DNA of 64,000 nt from Lycium barbarum (taxonomy: Eukaryota > Streptophyta > Magnoliopsida > Solanales > Solanaceae): positions 116,297,601 through 116,361,600 of the forward strand of contig NC_083339.1 in the NCBI RefSeq assembly GCF_019175385.1. The letters run 5' to 3'. Of this stretch, positions 46,000 through 57,649 are shown one piece after another; position 1 is the stretch's first letter; each line of letters starts with the position of its first letter. Below the pieces are notes generated by a model. The model saw only the letters and a program-made list of their open reading frames with translations, did not search any database and was not told the origin of the DNA. The position numbers were made by a program, and so were the translations under genes.

Positions 46000-46994
46000 G
46001 GAATATTATTTTCAGAAAAAGATTCTTCATATGGGAGAGTAACAATATGTTTTTTCCTATCCCAACGAGCATTAGGATGATCACTACAAATTTGTAATGA
46101 AAACTGTTTTTTTTTTAAATCTATTTTTTGTTGCAATTTAGGATTTTGCAAAATTTCCTCAATATTAAGAGTATAAATTTCCTATTTTAGAAAACTGACT
46201 TGTTGATGTGTATTCATCAACCTGTCTTTGATTTCATTTATAATTCTTTAAAATGGTTCAGTTATAAACTGAAATTCAACTGGTTTCCCCTTAAAGGTTC
46301 CTATAATGCCTTTAGTATTCATTCTTTGGATAGGAAATATTTTTTGAAAAAATGGGATTCCCAGAATAATTTGATTAGAAATATCTTTTACCAACACAAA
46401 ACCTTTTGGTATGCAGACTTTGTTGTGGCAAATATAAGCTTTTGGTAATTTATAAGTAATATCCATTTTCTGCCCATTAGCAGATGTAAGACTATGGGTA
46501 GTTTTATGAAAATATTTTGAAGGAATTAATCTTTCTTGAATACAACTTAAATCATTTCCGCTATCAACTAGAGCAGTAAATTCTTTTTTGAAATTGTAAT
46601 CTATCAAAAGAGTAATTTTTATAAAAAAAAAAAACTTTTGAGGAGTAATTATCTCTTGAGTTTTAAGAAAATTTCCTTCTTGGCTAGTACCTTCTCCTTC
46701 ATCCATAGTTGGATCTTCTATGGTGTTATCAACTGGGGTTTTTATAACTTGTTTTCCTTTTCCCTCAATTCTAGAGATTCTTTCATCTGGAATTATTTTA
46801 TGCCTTTTGAGGGTAGAAATTTCATGTTTGATATTATCAATCCCTTTTTCCAAATCTTGGGTAGTAGCTGGAGTACTTATAATATTCCTCCTTTCTTGAA
46901 GAAGTCTTTTAACTCCTGCCACGGTGTATGGACCTGTAGATTCTTGTATTTGAATACCAGTTTGCATTTTTGGTTTCTTAGGTGCTTCATTCAC
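46000..46994 (-). pseudogene. EPRV protease
   Basis: The frame 46,248-46,994 has the aspartic protease motif FTALVDSGNDLSCI and later IILGIPFFQKIFP. A Lys/Glu-rich linker precedes it (residues ~10-110). Bases 46,000-46,247 link to RT with stops and frame changes. In Caulimoviridae the protease lies between the coat zinc knuckle and RT, as here. Confidence 0.76.
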
Positions 46995-48389
46995 CTTATC
47001 TATGATTTGAGACTAAAGCTCTGGATCCTTAATGATTTTTAATAGATCTACAAGGTTATTACCATCTAAAACATTGATATTGGTTTCTTGAAATTGAGAA
47101 AAGAGATTATAAAACTCACTGTCTTCTCTATTACCCTTACTAGTACATGGCTGTCCTATTGACATGGTATTCATCTGAACTAGCAGAAGTATAACTCTCA
47201 TTTTCAAGAACTCTAAGATCTTCATCTGATAAAGAGTCCTTTGAGTAATCCATCTCAATACTAGAATCTTCTAGTTCTGAATTTAATAAAATCTTGTATA
47301 AAGATTCTTTTAGGTCATCATCAATATCAAGATTCTTAATTTTCTCCTTGACTTTACAATTTTTGTAAGAATGACCAACTCTGCTACACTTATAATAGGC
47401 TTTTGGATTCTTGGATTTAACATAATCCTTTCTCTTCTTAAATTCTTTTTTCCACCTTGCTTTCTTTTGCAAGTGTCTTTCTTTCCGTGCTTGGAAATCT
47501 TTTTTCTTTTTTTTTTGGTGCCTATGAGGCACTTTAGTCTGTGGAACATCTATACCAAATTGTCCACAAAATTCTCCTAATTATTGTCTCTCATTCAGAC
47601 CATGTCTCTTAATTTGTTGATTCAGCTTAATTTCATTGCATAAGGCTAAACCTTCCTGCATACATGTACCTATCAACTTCCCGTAAGTATAATCCTTATA
47701 ATTGATGCTTGCTTCCCCTTTTCTAAGAGCTTTTCACACTCTTTCTGGAAAAAGAGGAGGTAATCCATCTATAAATTTGGATTTCCAATGTACATCATTG
47801 CTTTCGGGTAATCCATAACCCTACAAAGGAATATATCCTTATACCACCTAAATGAGGTAAGGGTTTTGCATCGTAAATTCTGAAGCATGGTTCAAATAGT
47901 TTCATTATTATCCGACCATCTTACTGAAAAATGTTCTACAATATTAATAACCAATGAATAAACAATATTTTGAACTACAACTGTGTCTTGAGTTCCTGGG
48001 GCTCCTTGCTCCCTTTTTACAGCATTCAATATATTACTACGTTGTTCCTGGGTTAAATAATTATCCCACCAGCCTTTTAATTGGCCAGTAAAACCAGCAA
48101 TAATCATATCTGCAATAGTGCGCTCATTATTTTTATTAACCTTGCTTATCGTACTATACATCAACATTCTATGTATGGTATAATATATTTGTCTTTCACT
48201 ATAACCATCTATGTTCCATTCATAGATCTCTTTTCCGCTATAACTATTGGTAATAATATGCTCATGTTCCTCAAGTAAAACATCTTGAGGAGTAGGCCTA
48301 GGATAGTAGTACATTCTTTGATTAGGTTTAACGACATAATACTCATCGATTTTATTAATATCTGCTGCCACCTTGGCCATATAATCCAT
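46995..48389 (-). pseudogene. EPRV coat protein with zinc knuckle
   Basis: The coat region spans about 47,013-48,389. The capsid core is in 47,892-48,389, with EWNIDGYSERQIYY and TGQLKGWWDNYLTQEQRS, and ends in a stop after the DNNETI segment. The core continues in another frame (LRCKTLTSFRWYKD and LEKGKQASI) to the basic zinc knuckle CSRVGHSYKNC in 47,140-47,532. This is the Cys/His motif of Caulimoviridae coat proteins. An acidic, Ser-rich tail follows. At least three lesions break it. Confidence 0.78.
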
Positions 48390-48837
48390 ATTCGGAAAAT
48401 TGCCATCCTCTGTTATTAAAGGGCGAAGTTGTAAACCTTTAAATTTTCTTCAATTAATTGCTCTAATTCAGAGAAAGGTTTTAATTTAAAATCTTTGATT
48501 TCAGGTGAAGGTTGTATACTTGGAGCAGCAACAACTTCTTATTTTTTTCCCTTTATTAAGGGTCGAATCATGTAACTTTTCTATTTGAGAAAATAGTTTA
48601 TCAATTCTATCATGAAGTGAAAGAATTTGTTCACCCAAAATATTCATGTAAATATTAGCATAATTTTGTTGCTTTAGCATATTATTAATATGTCTAGCAG
48701 TAGCTTGTAAAGTATCATTTTCAAATAATTTTGAAAAAACTGCAAAATGAAGGATTTTATCATCCTTACTAATTTGAAAAGATTGTTGTGGAGGAAATAC
48801 TGTATTAACAATTTCTCCATTAGTCAATTGATATTCA
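48390..48837 (-). pseudogene. EPRV coat-protein N-terminal extension (coiled-coil-like)
   Basis: The frame 48,501-48,827 reads FPPQQSFQISKDDKILHF and then a heptad-like stretch LHDRIDKLFSQIEKLHDS, likely a coiled coil. A frameshift separates it from the coat core. On its upstream side it ends abruptly at about 48,837, where homology to the plus-strand copy of the 3'-terminal ORF starts. Confidence 0.62.
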
Positions 48838-49932
48838 ATGGAGAAATGAGCCTTAGCAAATCATGCAAAGGTATTTTGATCAAGCGTCATACGCTACAAT
48901 TGCTTATAAATATCGCATGAATTATGAGCTGGTTCTTTCATCTTTAGGATCAGCAGAATTTCAACATTTTTACCCTGCTAATTGCAAAAGAGTTTATAAC
49001 TTTTCAAAAATCATTATAAAAAGATTTTCTCTCCAAATGAATGGGGAATAAGTACTTTGAAGGAAAAGGATTATATCCGCCTGAACAAAAAATCTCAGTT
49101 AAATTTAATTATTGGGATTATGTTGAAGGCTTTCATAAAGTCTTTTTATATGAAAATCCTAATAGGAAACATTCATGGTTTATAATAATATGTGCAAATG
49201 TTTATAAACAGGGCATTCCAAATTGGTTTTGTCAATGGTGGATCAATTATGGTCCAACTGTAAAGATTTTACCAGAACCCTTTAAAAGTTTATATACTGA
49301 ATGGATTGAAGTTTCTATAAAAATTATAAATTTGGAGACTAATACTACGTTCTTTGAAGGAAAGGCTAATATGTATTTCTTCATTGGATTCTCTAGCTCA
49401 TGGATCATGAAATGGTCTGTAGGAGTGGGTAATACCCCACAAAATATTCCTTACCTACACAGGATTTTTTATACGAAATTCTGGAAGAAGTTAATACAAA
49501 AATCTGCTGATGGAATTATTCCTGGACAAGAGTTAATAGACCAAATTGAGACTACAATAGCTAGTTGTAGAGACTCAATTCATTCTAGACAAAGGGAAAT
49601 TCCCAGTCCCTTCCAGCATATTGATAGAAGAATTCAAATGAAAAAAGGAGTTAATGCCTCCAGACGAAATAATAGCCGCATACATGAAAGAATTTAAAAA
49701 AGATTTAATGAAAAATCTTAATATGAAAATTCCCTCAGATACATCCATGACATCAGCTGGTAATACTACAGACAATGAAGATGATGATGCAAATGCAGAT
49801 CATATTTTAGCAGAAGAATCTCAGAGTCTAGATAATACTGAAGACTTTTCCCAATTCCTAGCACAATTCACAAACCAGCAGGAAGAATCTTCCAGCTCAG
49901 CTAAAGAGAAGGCAAAATCAATAATGAAGTGA
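48838..49932 (+). pseudogene. EPRV 3'-terminal ORF, plus copy, N-terminally truncated
   Basis: Clear second copy of the gene at 18,211-19,628: shared QRYFDQASYA, SLGSAEFQHFYPAN, and the acidic C-terminus TDNEDDDANADH with SQFLAQFTNQQEESSSS. It starts inside the gene (a TAG follows the first codons) and has frameshifts near 49,030 and 49,690. Middle segments WINYGPTVKILPEPFKSL and YTKFWKKLIQKSADG are well preserved. Same functional caveat as the other copy. Confidence 0.66.
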
Positions 49933-50167
49933 TAAGGTGGACCCTGCCACAAGAATCTGCTTTTATAAAGCATACCTTTTCATAAAATATAAAGTAAATT
50001 AGTTTTTTTTTAGTAATTATTAGACTTTACTTTTTCAACTTTTCTTTTTCAAATTTGTAGTCTTCCGCTGAGATTTCAAAAAAGGAATAGCTTTTGCTTT
50101 TTATCATGTTGGCCATTTGTCAGCCATTTTTATCTTTTTAATTTTGTTGTCTCTTGTACTGATCCAT

Positions 50168-50176
50168 TATATAAGG
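50168..50176 (+). promoter_or_regulatory. 35S-like TATA box of the EPRV, plus copy
   Basis: TATATAAGG, identical to the caulimovirus 35S core. It points towards the movement protein piece. Both EPRV copies have the same box in opposite orientation. Confidence 0.66.
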
Positions 50177-50248
50177 ATCATTTAGTTACAATAGAAGACG
50201 GGTTTTCACAGACCCCCTTCTTTCTCTCCTTGTAAAAAACTCTCTTTA

Positions 50249-50254
50249 AATAAA
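50249..50254 (+). terminator. EPRV poly(A) signal AATAAA
   Basis: It lies 73 bases after the TATA box in a TTTAAATAAAAAGTTTG context, typical of pararetroviral leaders. Confidence 0.6.
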
Positions 50255-50663
50255 AAGTTTGTTGTTTATTATCTCTATCTCTGCTGAGCACAACTTTCAT
50301 TTCTAGGTAATTTTTACTTTGTTTTATTTTGTTTTATGTTTAAAATTACTTGTTCATATTTAGCCTAAATGTCAGGATAAAAACCTTGTGTTGAACTATA
50401 TCACACTAGACTACTAGGTGTTATGGTGAAAATGCTTTAATTAGCTAGGATTCACCAAAGATGGTACTGAGGTCTGGCAGAGAATAACCCAAGCGGACTG
50501 TTCAGACTCAGGCGGTGGTCCTGTTATTGTGTCCGCTTAGCCGAGGTAGCGTTTAGGGCTGTGTTTGGACTTGTTCTGAGTTGGACAACCCCATCGCCAG
50601 AGTTATTTACCTAGTAAAACTCCCTCTGTAGCGTTATCCCTTAGTGTGATCTGTGCCGATTGA

Positions 50664-50676
50664 TGGTATCAGAGCC
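50664..50676 (+). other. EPRV primer binding site (tRNA-iMet)
   Basis: TGGTATCAGAGCC matches the complement of the plant initiator tRNA-Met 3' end and lies about 490 bases after the TATA box. It precedes the movement protein piece. The minus copy stops just before the equivalent position. Confidence 0.82.
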
Positions 50677-50725
50677 ATGGTACATGAGTAGTAATAGGTG
50701 ATATACGTTCAACACACATCTCCTA

Positions 50726-51397
50726 ATGAATATCATTAGAAGTAAAAGTACTATTAAAAATAGTAAAAAAGAGGAATATGATATGCCTCGACAATTAGAT
50801 CTGCTTAATAAGTGGACTATTCCTAAAATCCAACCCAGATTAATTTATCAAATGGGTACTTTTGAGAAATTAGGTCTCAAGCAAGTGGTTAAAACAACTG
50901 AAGAAACAATTACAGTTGAGCGTGACCATGCCACTTTTAGATTATTATCCGAAAGTGATTTAGCCCATTATAGGGAAACCCACAGATTTATGCATATTAG
51001 GTTAGTACAGGTTGCATTCAAGCCACTTATATTAAGAGGTTTGCGGGAAAGCTTTATAGCAGATTTAAGAGATGGTAGGAACCAAAATTGGAAAAAAATC
51101 CCTTATAGCGACGGTGCAAACCTGTTTGGCTTATGGCCCTGTATATTTTAATGCTTATCCTAATTTACAGGTATCTTTGCAAGATGATAATTCTCTAAAA
51201 TCTTTAATATTAACTGTTAAATTACATGGCTATGATTATATGCCTGGTACAGAGGTAATATGTATCTGTTATATGATCTATTTTAAACCATTATATACTA
51301 TGAATCCTATGTGTAAAATTATGGATTTCAAAAATGAAACTATTTTAATAGAAACTAATTTTGGTAAATCCAAAGTTGTTACTCGTAGACCTATTAA
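50726..51397 (+). pseudogene. EPRV movement protein (30K family), truncated
   Basis: The frame 50,726-51,151 begins with a short basic N-terminus and contains LDLLNKWTIPKIQPR and PLILRGLRESFIADLRDG. It shifts frame near 51,090-51,120 and continues with VYFNAYPNLQVSLQDDNSLK and LTVKLHGYDYMPGTEV. The LRDGRNQNW...GPVYFNAYPN pattern fits the 30K-type movement proteins of Caulimoviridae. The C-terminus is lost at about 51,397 where element D sequence begins. Confidence 0.74.
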
Positions 51398-52650
51398 ATC
51401 AGCCACCACATTGGCTTTCCCGGGATGATACAGAATAGAGATGTCATAGTCCTTTAGGAGCTCCATCCATCGGCGCTGCCTAGAATTAAGATCTCTCTGA
51501 GTAAACACATGCTGAAGACTACGGTGATCGATGAAAACCTCACAATGAACACCGTACAAATAATGCCTCCAAAGCTTCAAAGCGAAGACTACGGCCGACA
51601 ATTCCAAATCATGGGTAGGGTAATTCTTCTCGTGAACCTTTAACTGACGAGAAGCATAAGCTATCACTCTACCCTCCTGCATCAACACCGCACCCAAACC
51701 CATACGGGAAGCATCACAATAGATAGTGAAATCCTTACCCTCCACGGGTAATGCTAAGATCAGGCTGTAATGAAAAGAAGCTTGAGCTTTTGAAAGCTCT
51801 CCTCACAATCATCCGTCCACTGGAAGGGAACATCCTTCTGGGTCAATCTAGTCAAGGACGAAACAGTGGAAGCAAAACCCTTCACAAAGCGACGGTAATA
51901 ATTGACCAAACCCACAAAACTACGAATCTCAGTAACCTTAGTGGGCCTCGCCTAACCTCTCACAGCCTCAATCTTCTGTGGATCAACCATAATCCCGTCC
52001 TTGGACACCACATGGCCTAAGAATGCTATCGATTCTAACCAGAACTCATACTTAGAAAACTTAGCAAACATGTTATGTTTCTTCAACAATCCAAGAACAG
52101 AACAAAGATGGCTCTCATGGTGCTCTCTACTCTTGGAATACACCAAGATGTAATCAATGAATACAATCACAAAGCACTCAAGAAATGGTCTAAAGATGCC
52201 ATTCATCAAGGTCATAAATGCAGTCGGGGCATTGATAAGCCCAAAAGACATCACTAGAAACTCATAATGGTCGTATCTCGTCCAAAATGCTGTCTTCGGA
52301 ATACCCTCCGCCCTGATCTTCCACTGGTGATAGCCGGAATGTAAATCAATCTTCGAAAACACCGAAGCACCCTAAAGCTGGTCAAACTGATCATCAATAC
52401 GAGGCATAGGGCAATTGTTCCGAATAGTGACCTTGTTCAACTGGCGGTAATCAATACACATCCTCATAGTTTCATCTTTCTTCTTCACAAATAACACTAG
52501 GGCACCCAAAGGGGAGACACTCAGTCTAATGAACCCCTTGCTCAATGAATCTCGTAACCGCTCCTTAAGCTCCCTCAACTCAGCGGTGCCATCCGATCTA
52601 GTGGAATAGAAATAGGATGAGTGCTCGGATCCACATCGATACAAAAACCA
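51398..52650 (-). pseudogene. Element D RNase H fragment and reverse transcriptase
   Basis: RNase H (51,398-51,745) keeps [13 protein letters not shown] and [10 protein letters not shown]; its end is cut at 51,398. RT (51,952-52,362) has [12 protein letters not shown], but its catalytic motif reads [10 protein letters not shown], the second Asp replaced by Tyr. The RT start (52,372-52,650) contains RKELREL-like linker and [17 protein letters not shown]. The connection between RT and RNase H is broken at 51,750-51,950. Confidence 0.8.
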
Positions 52651-53388
52651 ATATCGCGACGGGTGCCATACCCGGCAGATTCGACGAGAAACCTCCGCGA
52701 ACTCACTCACAATAGGAATAGACTCGAGGGGTGGAGATGCAACAGTCATATCACGAACATGCGCCAAATATGCTAAACACTCCTTACTTACTAACTTCTT
52801 CGCCCGAAGAAAGGAAATGATCTTCTTCGAGGCGGGACTAGGAGTACCCCTCCACTCAAGTCTAGGAATGCCCAGCATGGTTAAGGTAACTGTCTTGGCA
52901 TGACAGTCCAAGATCACATGATAAGGAGAAAGCCTAGACATCCCTAATATAATATCAAAGTCGACCATATCAAGAATCATTAAATCTACCCAAGTAACAT
53001 ACCCCATAAAAGTAACTAAACAAAACCGATAGACTCGATCAACAATCACAGAATCTCCAACCGGAGTAGACACATGAACAGGAATATCTATGCTATCACA
53101 AAGAAAACCCCAACTAATGGCATGAAATGCAGATACATACGAATAGGTGGATTGAGGATCAAATAACACAAATGTTGCTCTATGACAAACAGAAATAGTA
53201 CTCGAAATCACAGCATCTGAGGCCTCTACCTTGTGCCTACCAGGAAATGAGTAACAATGGGCTCCACCATGCCCAGGCTGAGATCCCTCTCTCGTACCCT
53301 GGGAACCACCTCTAGCTAGCTGGGAACCACCTCTAGAATCATGGGAAGTATCGCGGCCTGACTGAGCACCGCCTGTCTGAGAAGTCAC
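52651..53388 (-). pseudogene. Element D protease and RT linker
   Basis: The open frame 52,372-53,388 covers the protease with [16 protein letters not shown] (the Gly after Asp-Pro is replaced), [16 protein letters not shown], and [20 protein letters not shown]. Downstream, the RT linker segment [16 protein letters not shown] is followed by a frame-altered stretch. It helps place the joint of element A protease across element B. Confidence 0.76.
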
Positions 53389-54336
53389 ACCTCGACTACT
53401 ACATGATATAGGATTCCTCGGCAGCTGAAAATATCGCCCGGGTCGGGGAAATCTTCTAGCAACATGCCCAACCTCTCCACAGGAAAAACAGGTAAGAGAA
53501 GGGAGTGCTGAAACACGGAAGCTAAAGACCCGGATGAAGCAGCCCTGTCTGCTGGTCTGGATGATGAACTCTCAGGAGCTTTCTGCCTGGGTAGCTCACT
53601 AGGGAAAGCCTGTAATGCTGAATGCACAGGACGGACGGAATATGGCTGAGGTGGCCGCGAAAACTGTCCGGCGCCCCTCGAAACATGACCTCCAAAACTG
53701 CCAGTCTGTCGTGGCCTCTTGTCACTACCACCAAAAGCACGGGCCTTAGCACCCTCAACCCTAGAAGCATGCTCGATAATAGACTGGAAGGAAGCCCCCA
53801 TAGACACCATCCGAAGATAAGTAATCAGTAGAGAGCCCACTAGTCCTCTAACAAAGCGCCTGATCCTATCAGCCTCAGTAGGGATCAACGGAGTAGAATA
53901 ACGGGCCAGATAAAGGAAACGGGTCACATAGGACTCCAAGACATGCCCCTCTACTCAAGTTGTATAAACTTCTCCCTATGCACCTCTCTCAAAGACCGGG
54001 GCATATACTTCTCAAGGAAGGCTCGGTAGAACTGAGTCCAAGTCAAAGGTGGGGAACCCTCAGGTCTGCACGCCACGAAATACCTCCACCACGTCTTTGC
54101 ATCGATGCGAAACTAGTAGGACAGATAATCAAAATCGTGGGTCTCTACTATCCCCATACGGTGCAACAACTCATGCATATCAAGAATAAACTCACAAGCA
54201 TCCTCAGACGAAGTGCCAGAGAACCTCAGCGGCTCTAACTTTCTGTATCTCTCAACAAGGTCATGATCAGAAGCAGTCATAACGGTGCCCTCCATGGGCC
54301 TAATCTCATCACCGGGAGCGGGTATCGCATCAATGC
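53389..54336 (-). pseudogene. Element D gag, C-terminal half
   Basis: The frame 53,385-53,939 has LRMVSMGASFQSIIEHASRVEGAKARAF, a Ser/Pro-rich stretch, and the place of the zinc knuckle (its CFPVERLG-like piece is frameshifted). The frame 54,113-54,295 carries DLVERYRKLEPLRFSGTSSEDACEF. A stop at about 53,941 and others break the gene. Gag continues at 57,005 after the solo LTR. Confidence 0.75.
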
Positions 54337-54528
54337 TGTCACGACCCAGCTAGGGGCCGGGACGAGTACCCGGGCTAACCACCGAGCACCGCTCGTGCCT
54401 TCACTTATTAAGCTTATTTAGCAATCATTTATTCGATTCATGCTTAATTTATGATAAAATCCATTTTCATTTAGAAACGAAATGCTTTTATACATACGAG
54501 CCCTTAGGCTAGCAAAATAATATACACA

Positions 54529-54625
<97 letters not shown>

Positions 54626-57004
54626 ATATATATACATAATGACCATGCCATAAAACTACACGGCCCACGTCGAGTATCTACGAGCCTCTAAGAGATGACA
54701 TCTACAACTGTACACAAAAGAATCATCATAGGCACCTCCGGGACAATGGAGGGCTTCCAATCAGCTAGCAGCCTCTAAGAATCCGGAGCAAGATCTCCTC
54801 CCTGTCTACCTATGGGCATGAACACAACGTCCATGGAAAAAGGACGTCAGTACGAATATTGTACTGAGTATGTAAGGCAGGAATGAAATAAACAAACATA
54901 ATAGAAAGATCATGAGTCATGGGACAAAGATATAACCTGCACACATGTCATAGGCAATCGTATTACTATCATATTTCACATTTTACACAATCATAGTACA
55001 CATGTTATCACATCCCATACATCATCACGTACGTCATCACATACATCATCACATCATAATCTGTATCGCTACCCGCGTCCGGGTAACCCTCATATGCCGC
55101 CCACTAGTGGTGCTCATGCCCGGCCCTCTCGCCTCGGTGTAAACATCGCAGCCCGCATTAGCGGTGACATGCCCGGCCATATAGGCGCGGTGGAATCATA
55201 CGCAGCCCGCATTAGCGGTGACATGCCCGGCCATATAGGCGCGGTGGAATCATATCATCACAACATCAATCATAACACATCATTATTATACATCTCAAGC
55301 CATAGCATCATGTTATCATTTCTTAGTGTTCCATGTATCTCATAGTGTTACAAGTTAGCATTACTTATCATCTTATTGTCATAACATACATTAGCATTAA
55401 GAGCATTCATTAGGCTTTAAGACAACCACACTATGTCGGGGTGACGTAAGGTCGTGAACCCCCGATTGTATTATGGACATTTATGAGTATCATGCCTCGC
55501 CTTGAAGGGAATGAAACATAAGGCGAGTGTTTACAGTAATAACATCATTAGCATTGTAGGAACAACATGCCACAATTTCTTGAATCGCTATACTCTAGCT
55601 CATTGTCATCACTATCATGCTCATAGAGGATTTAATATATGGAAGGGCTCTTAAGCTTCATCTTATAGAAGGATTTGTGAAAAGCTTGAAGGATTCATGC
55701 CTTTTGAAAGAAGAGTTAAGCCTCACATACCTTTGTCGTTTAAGCAATTTAGCGTTTGCTTATTCTCCTTCAATGTCACGCCTCTACCTTCAAAAAGAGG
55801 ATTCGTACGATCATTAGTTAACCAACTATAAGAGCGCACTACTATTTCTAGAGAAAATTGGGCAGCACTTCCTTTGTTTATACTACTTTTCCCATATTCC
55901 ATATCAACTCCCAATCACCCACAATAACAATCACAATATAGTAAATCGCAATTATCATTTATATACAATGGCCATGATCCACCATTTCTCTTCATTTTCC
56001 CCCACATTTATGGTTTTGGGTTCGCTATCGTATTTTCCCATGTATCACACTTATCTCATGGTCTACATGTCATTTATAACATATTCATACTCACAACACA
56101 CTAACATTCATGACTCAATTCAACTACCACTCACTCATGACACTATTCATTCTTGAATGACCTATTTGCTATGTTCTTCTACAATTCGGGTATCTTAACC
56201 TTCCAATACCTTAAACAACATAAAATGGTCATGAAACTTACCTTGGATGATGGTTGAACAAGTATTGAGTGGAGTTACTCCTCTAACACCAAAACCCTAT
56301 CTCACCTCTCTTGGTTTCCTTTGAAGAAGATGAGCTTTACTTGAGTTTCATACACTTTGATTCATGGATTATGTGTTATTGATCTTAGTTTCCCTTGGAT
56401 TTCCCTTGTAGTGGAAGAGTAGGGAGTCTTCTAGATGGTTCTTGAAGAGTGGAGAGTGAATGAAATGAAAGAGTCCCTTATATTAAAATACCAAAAGCTG
56501 GCCGACCATCTTTATACGGACCAACATACAGTCCGTATAATATTTACTGACCGTATGTTGGGACCGTATATTTGGTCCAGTGAACCTTGGTGTTCTGGGC
56601 TGGATCTACGGACTGGACATACGGTCCGTATATATTATACGGCCAGTATGTCTGGCCGTATGTTATCCAGTTCTCCGGAACTTGTTTTTGTCGACTCGTT
56701 TGATCTCCGATCCTTATGGAACCTTCTTAACACTTGTTTAACACTTCAATACCAATCTAAAGGACGTTATTGCTTATCCCTGAGACCTCATTATGCCATC
56801 ACCAAATCGTTGCTTGTTATTCTTATCCGATACACCACGTATGATTCATTTTCCTTAGCAACTTTCTTTCCTTGCATTGTATGCCTTTAGAATCTCGTCG
56901 AGGGTCATCTAATACTCTTTATTGCTTGTCAAAACATCTCATACGCTACGCTCTTGGTTAGCTTATTCACTGTACATATACGGGGGATTTTCCAGGGTGT
57001 AACA
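54337..57004 (-). repeat. Solo LTR in element D gag
   Basis: Ends are TGTCACGACCCAGCTAGGGG and CCAGGGTGTAACA. AATGC precedes (54,332-54,336) and follows (57,005-57,009); flanks GGTATCGCATCAATGC and AATGCGAAGTGCCATAGCTGC rejoin as in element A at 41,659-41,690. Holds a TA-repeat (54,532-54,613), two tandem 65 bp units (about 55,148-55,255) and the ACGGNCCGT cluster (56,505-56,670). ORFs inside are shadows. Confidence 0.88.
54532..54613. repeat. (TA)n microsatellite
   Basis: About 40 consecutive TA units inside the solo LTR, with a few TG/CA changes at the end. It produces a meaningless Tyr-Ile repeat ORF on the minus strand. Confidence 0.9.
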
Positions 57005-57437
57005 AATGCGAAGTGCCATAGCTGCAATGGGATGTGCTGCCCGCGTAGGTCCCTGCTCAGGGGTCTGCGCCCCAACCCTAGTCTGTGAACCCTCGCCGGG
57101 AGTAGTAGCACCGGCTGTCGTCTGCTGGGCATCTAGGTGAAGTAGAATCCTGGCCATAGTGTCATGCACGACCTGGTCAGAAGTAACCTCAGGTTGTGTC
57201 TGTGCTGGGGCAACACCATCGTCTGCGGCCTGCTCCCTACCCGGATGATACTCGAGCTCGGGAGATGAAGACCTCTCTCGCCGCTGGCCCACCGCAGGAG
57301 CTCTACTTGTGGCTGGGCCAGCCTCGCGACCTCTCACTCTGCCGCGTCCCCTGGCTGTAGAGCCCCCCTCAGGTGCCAGCTATAGCTGTAGGCCCTGGCA
57401 CCTGACCTCGGGCCGTCGTAGCTCGAGTCCTCACCAT
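57005..57437 (-). pseudogene. Element D gag, N-terminal part
   Basis: The start is the ATG at 57,437, in the same context as element A (CTCACCAT on plus). It encodes an Arg/Ala/Glu-rich N-terminus with RRERSSSPELEYHPGRE and STVHDTMARILLHL-like residues, shifting frame at about 57,360. The gene is interrupted at 57,009 by the solo LTR. Confidence 0.74.
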
Positions 57438-57649
57438 TTGTGAAAGAAAAGAATAGAGTCAGATACCAATTTGATCCTTCCAGATCCCAAATTGAACAAA
57501 GTAGCACGAAGAATGAAAAGAAAGTGAGATTTTCTAAATGTCCTATAGCCTCCCACAGATAAGTACAGAACTTATCGTACCGATCCACTAGACTTTACTA
57601 GACACGCTCTTGTGTTAAGACCGGGTAACCTAGCGCTCTGATACCAACT
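57438..57649 (-). other. Element D leader and primer binding site
   Basis: The primer site TGGTATCAGAGC (minus) is at 57,635-57,646, three bases from the LTR. Further TTGGTATC-like copies lie at about 57,462. No gene. Confidence 0.74.

Larger units (their letters stand above)
49933..50663 (+). promoter_or_regulatory. EPRV intergenic region, plus copy, with TATA and poly(A) signal
   Basis: TATATAAGG at 50,168-50,176 and AATAAA at 50,249-50,254 are 73 bases apart, the same as in the minus copy. The stretch runs from the end of the 3'-terminal ORF to the primer site. In Caulimoviridae the pregenomic RNA starts just after such a TATA box and ends after passing the poly(A) signal a second time. 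No TGACG-type enhancer is seen. Confidence 0.74.

Noticed and set aside
54418..54651. ORF with a Tyr-Ile repeat
   Set aside because: Product of a TA microsatellite in an LTR.
57635..57646. tRNA gene or fragment (GCTCTGATACCA)
   Set aside because: It is a retroelement primer site, only 12 bases complementary to tRNA-iMet; no cloverleaf.
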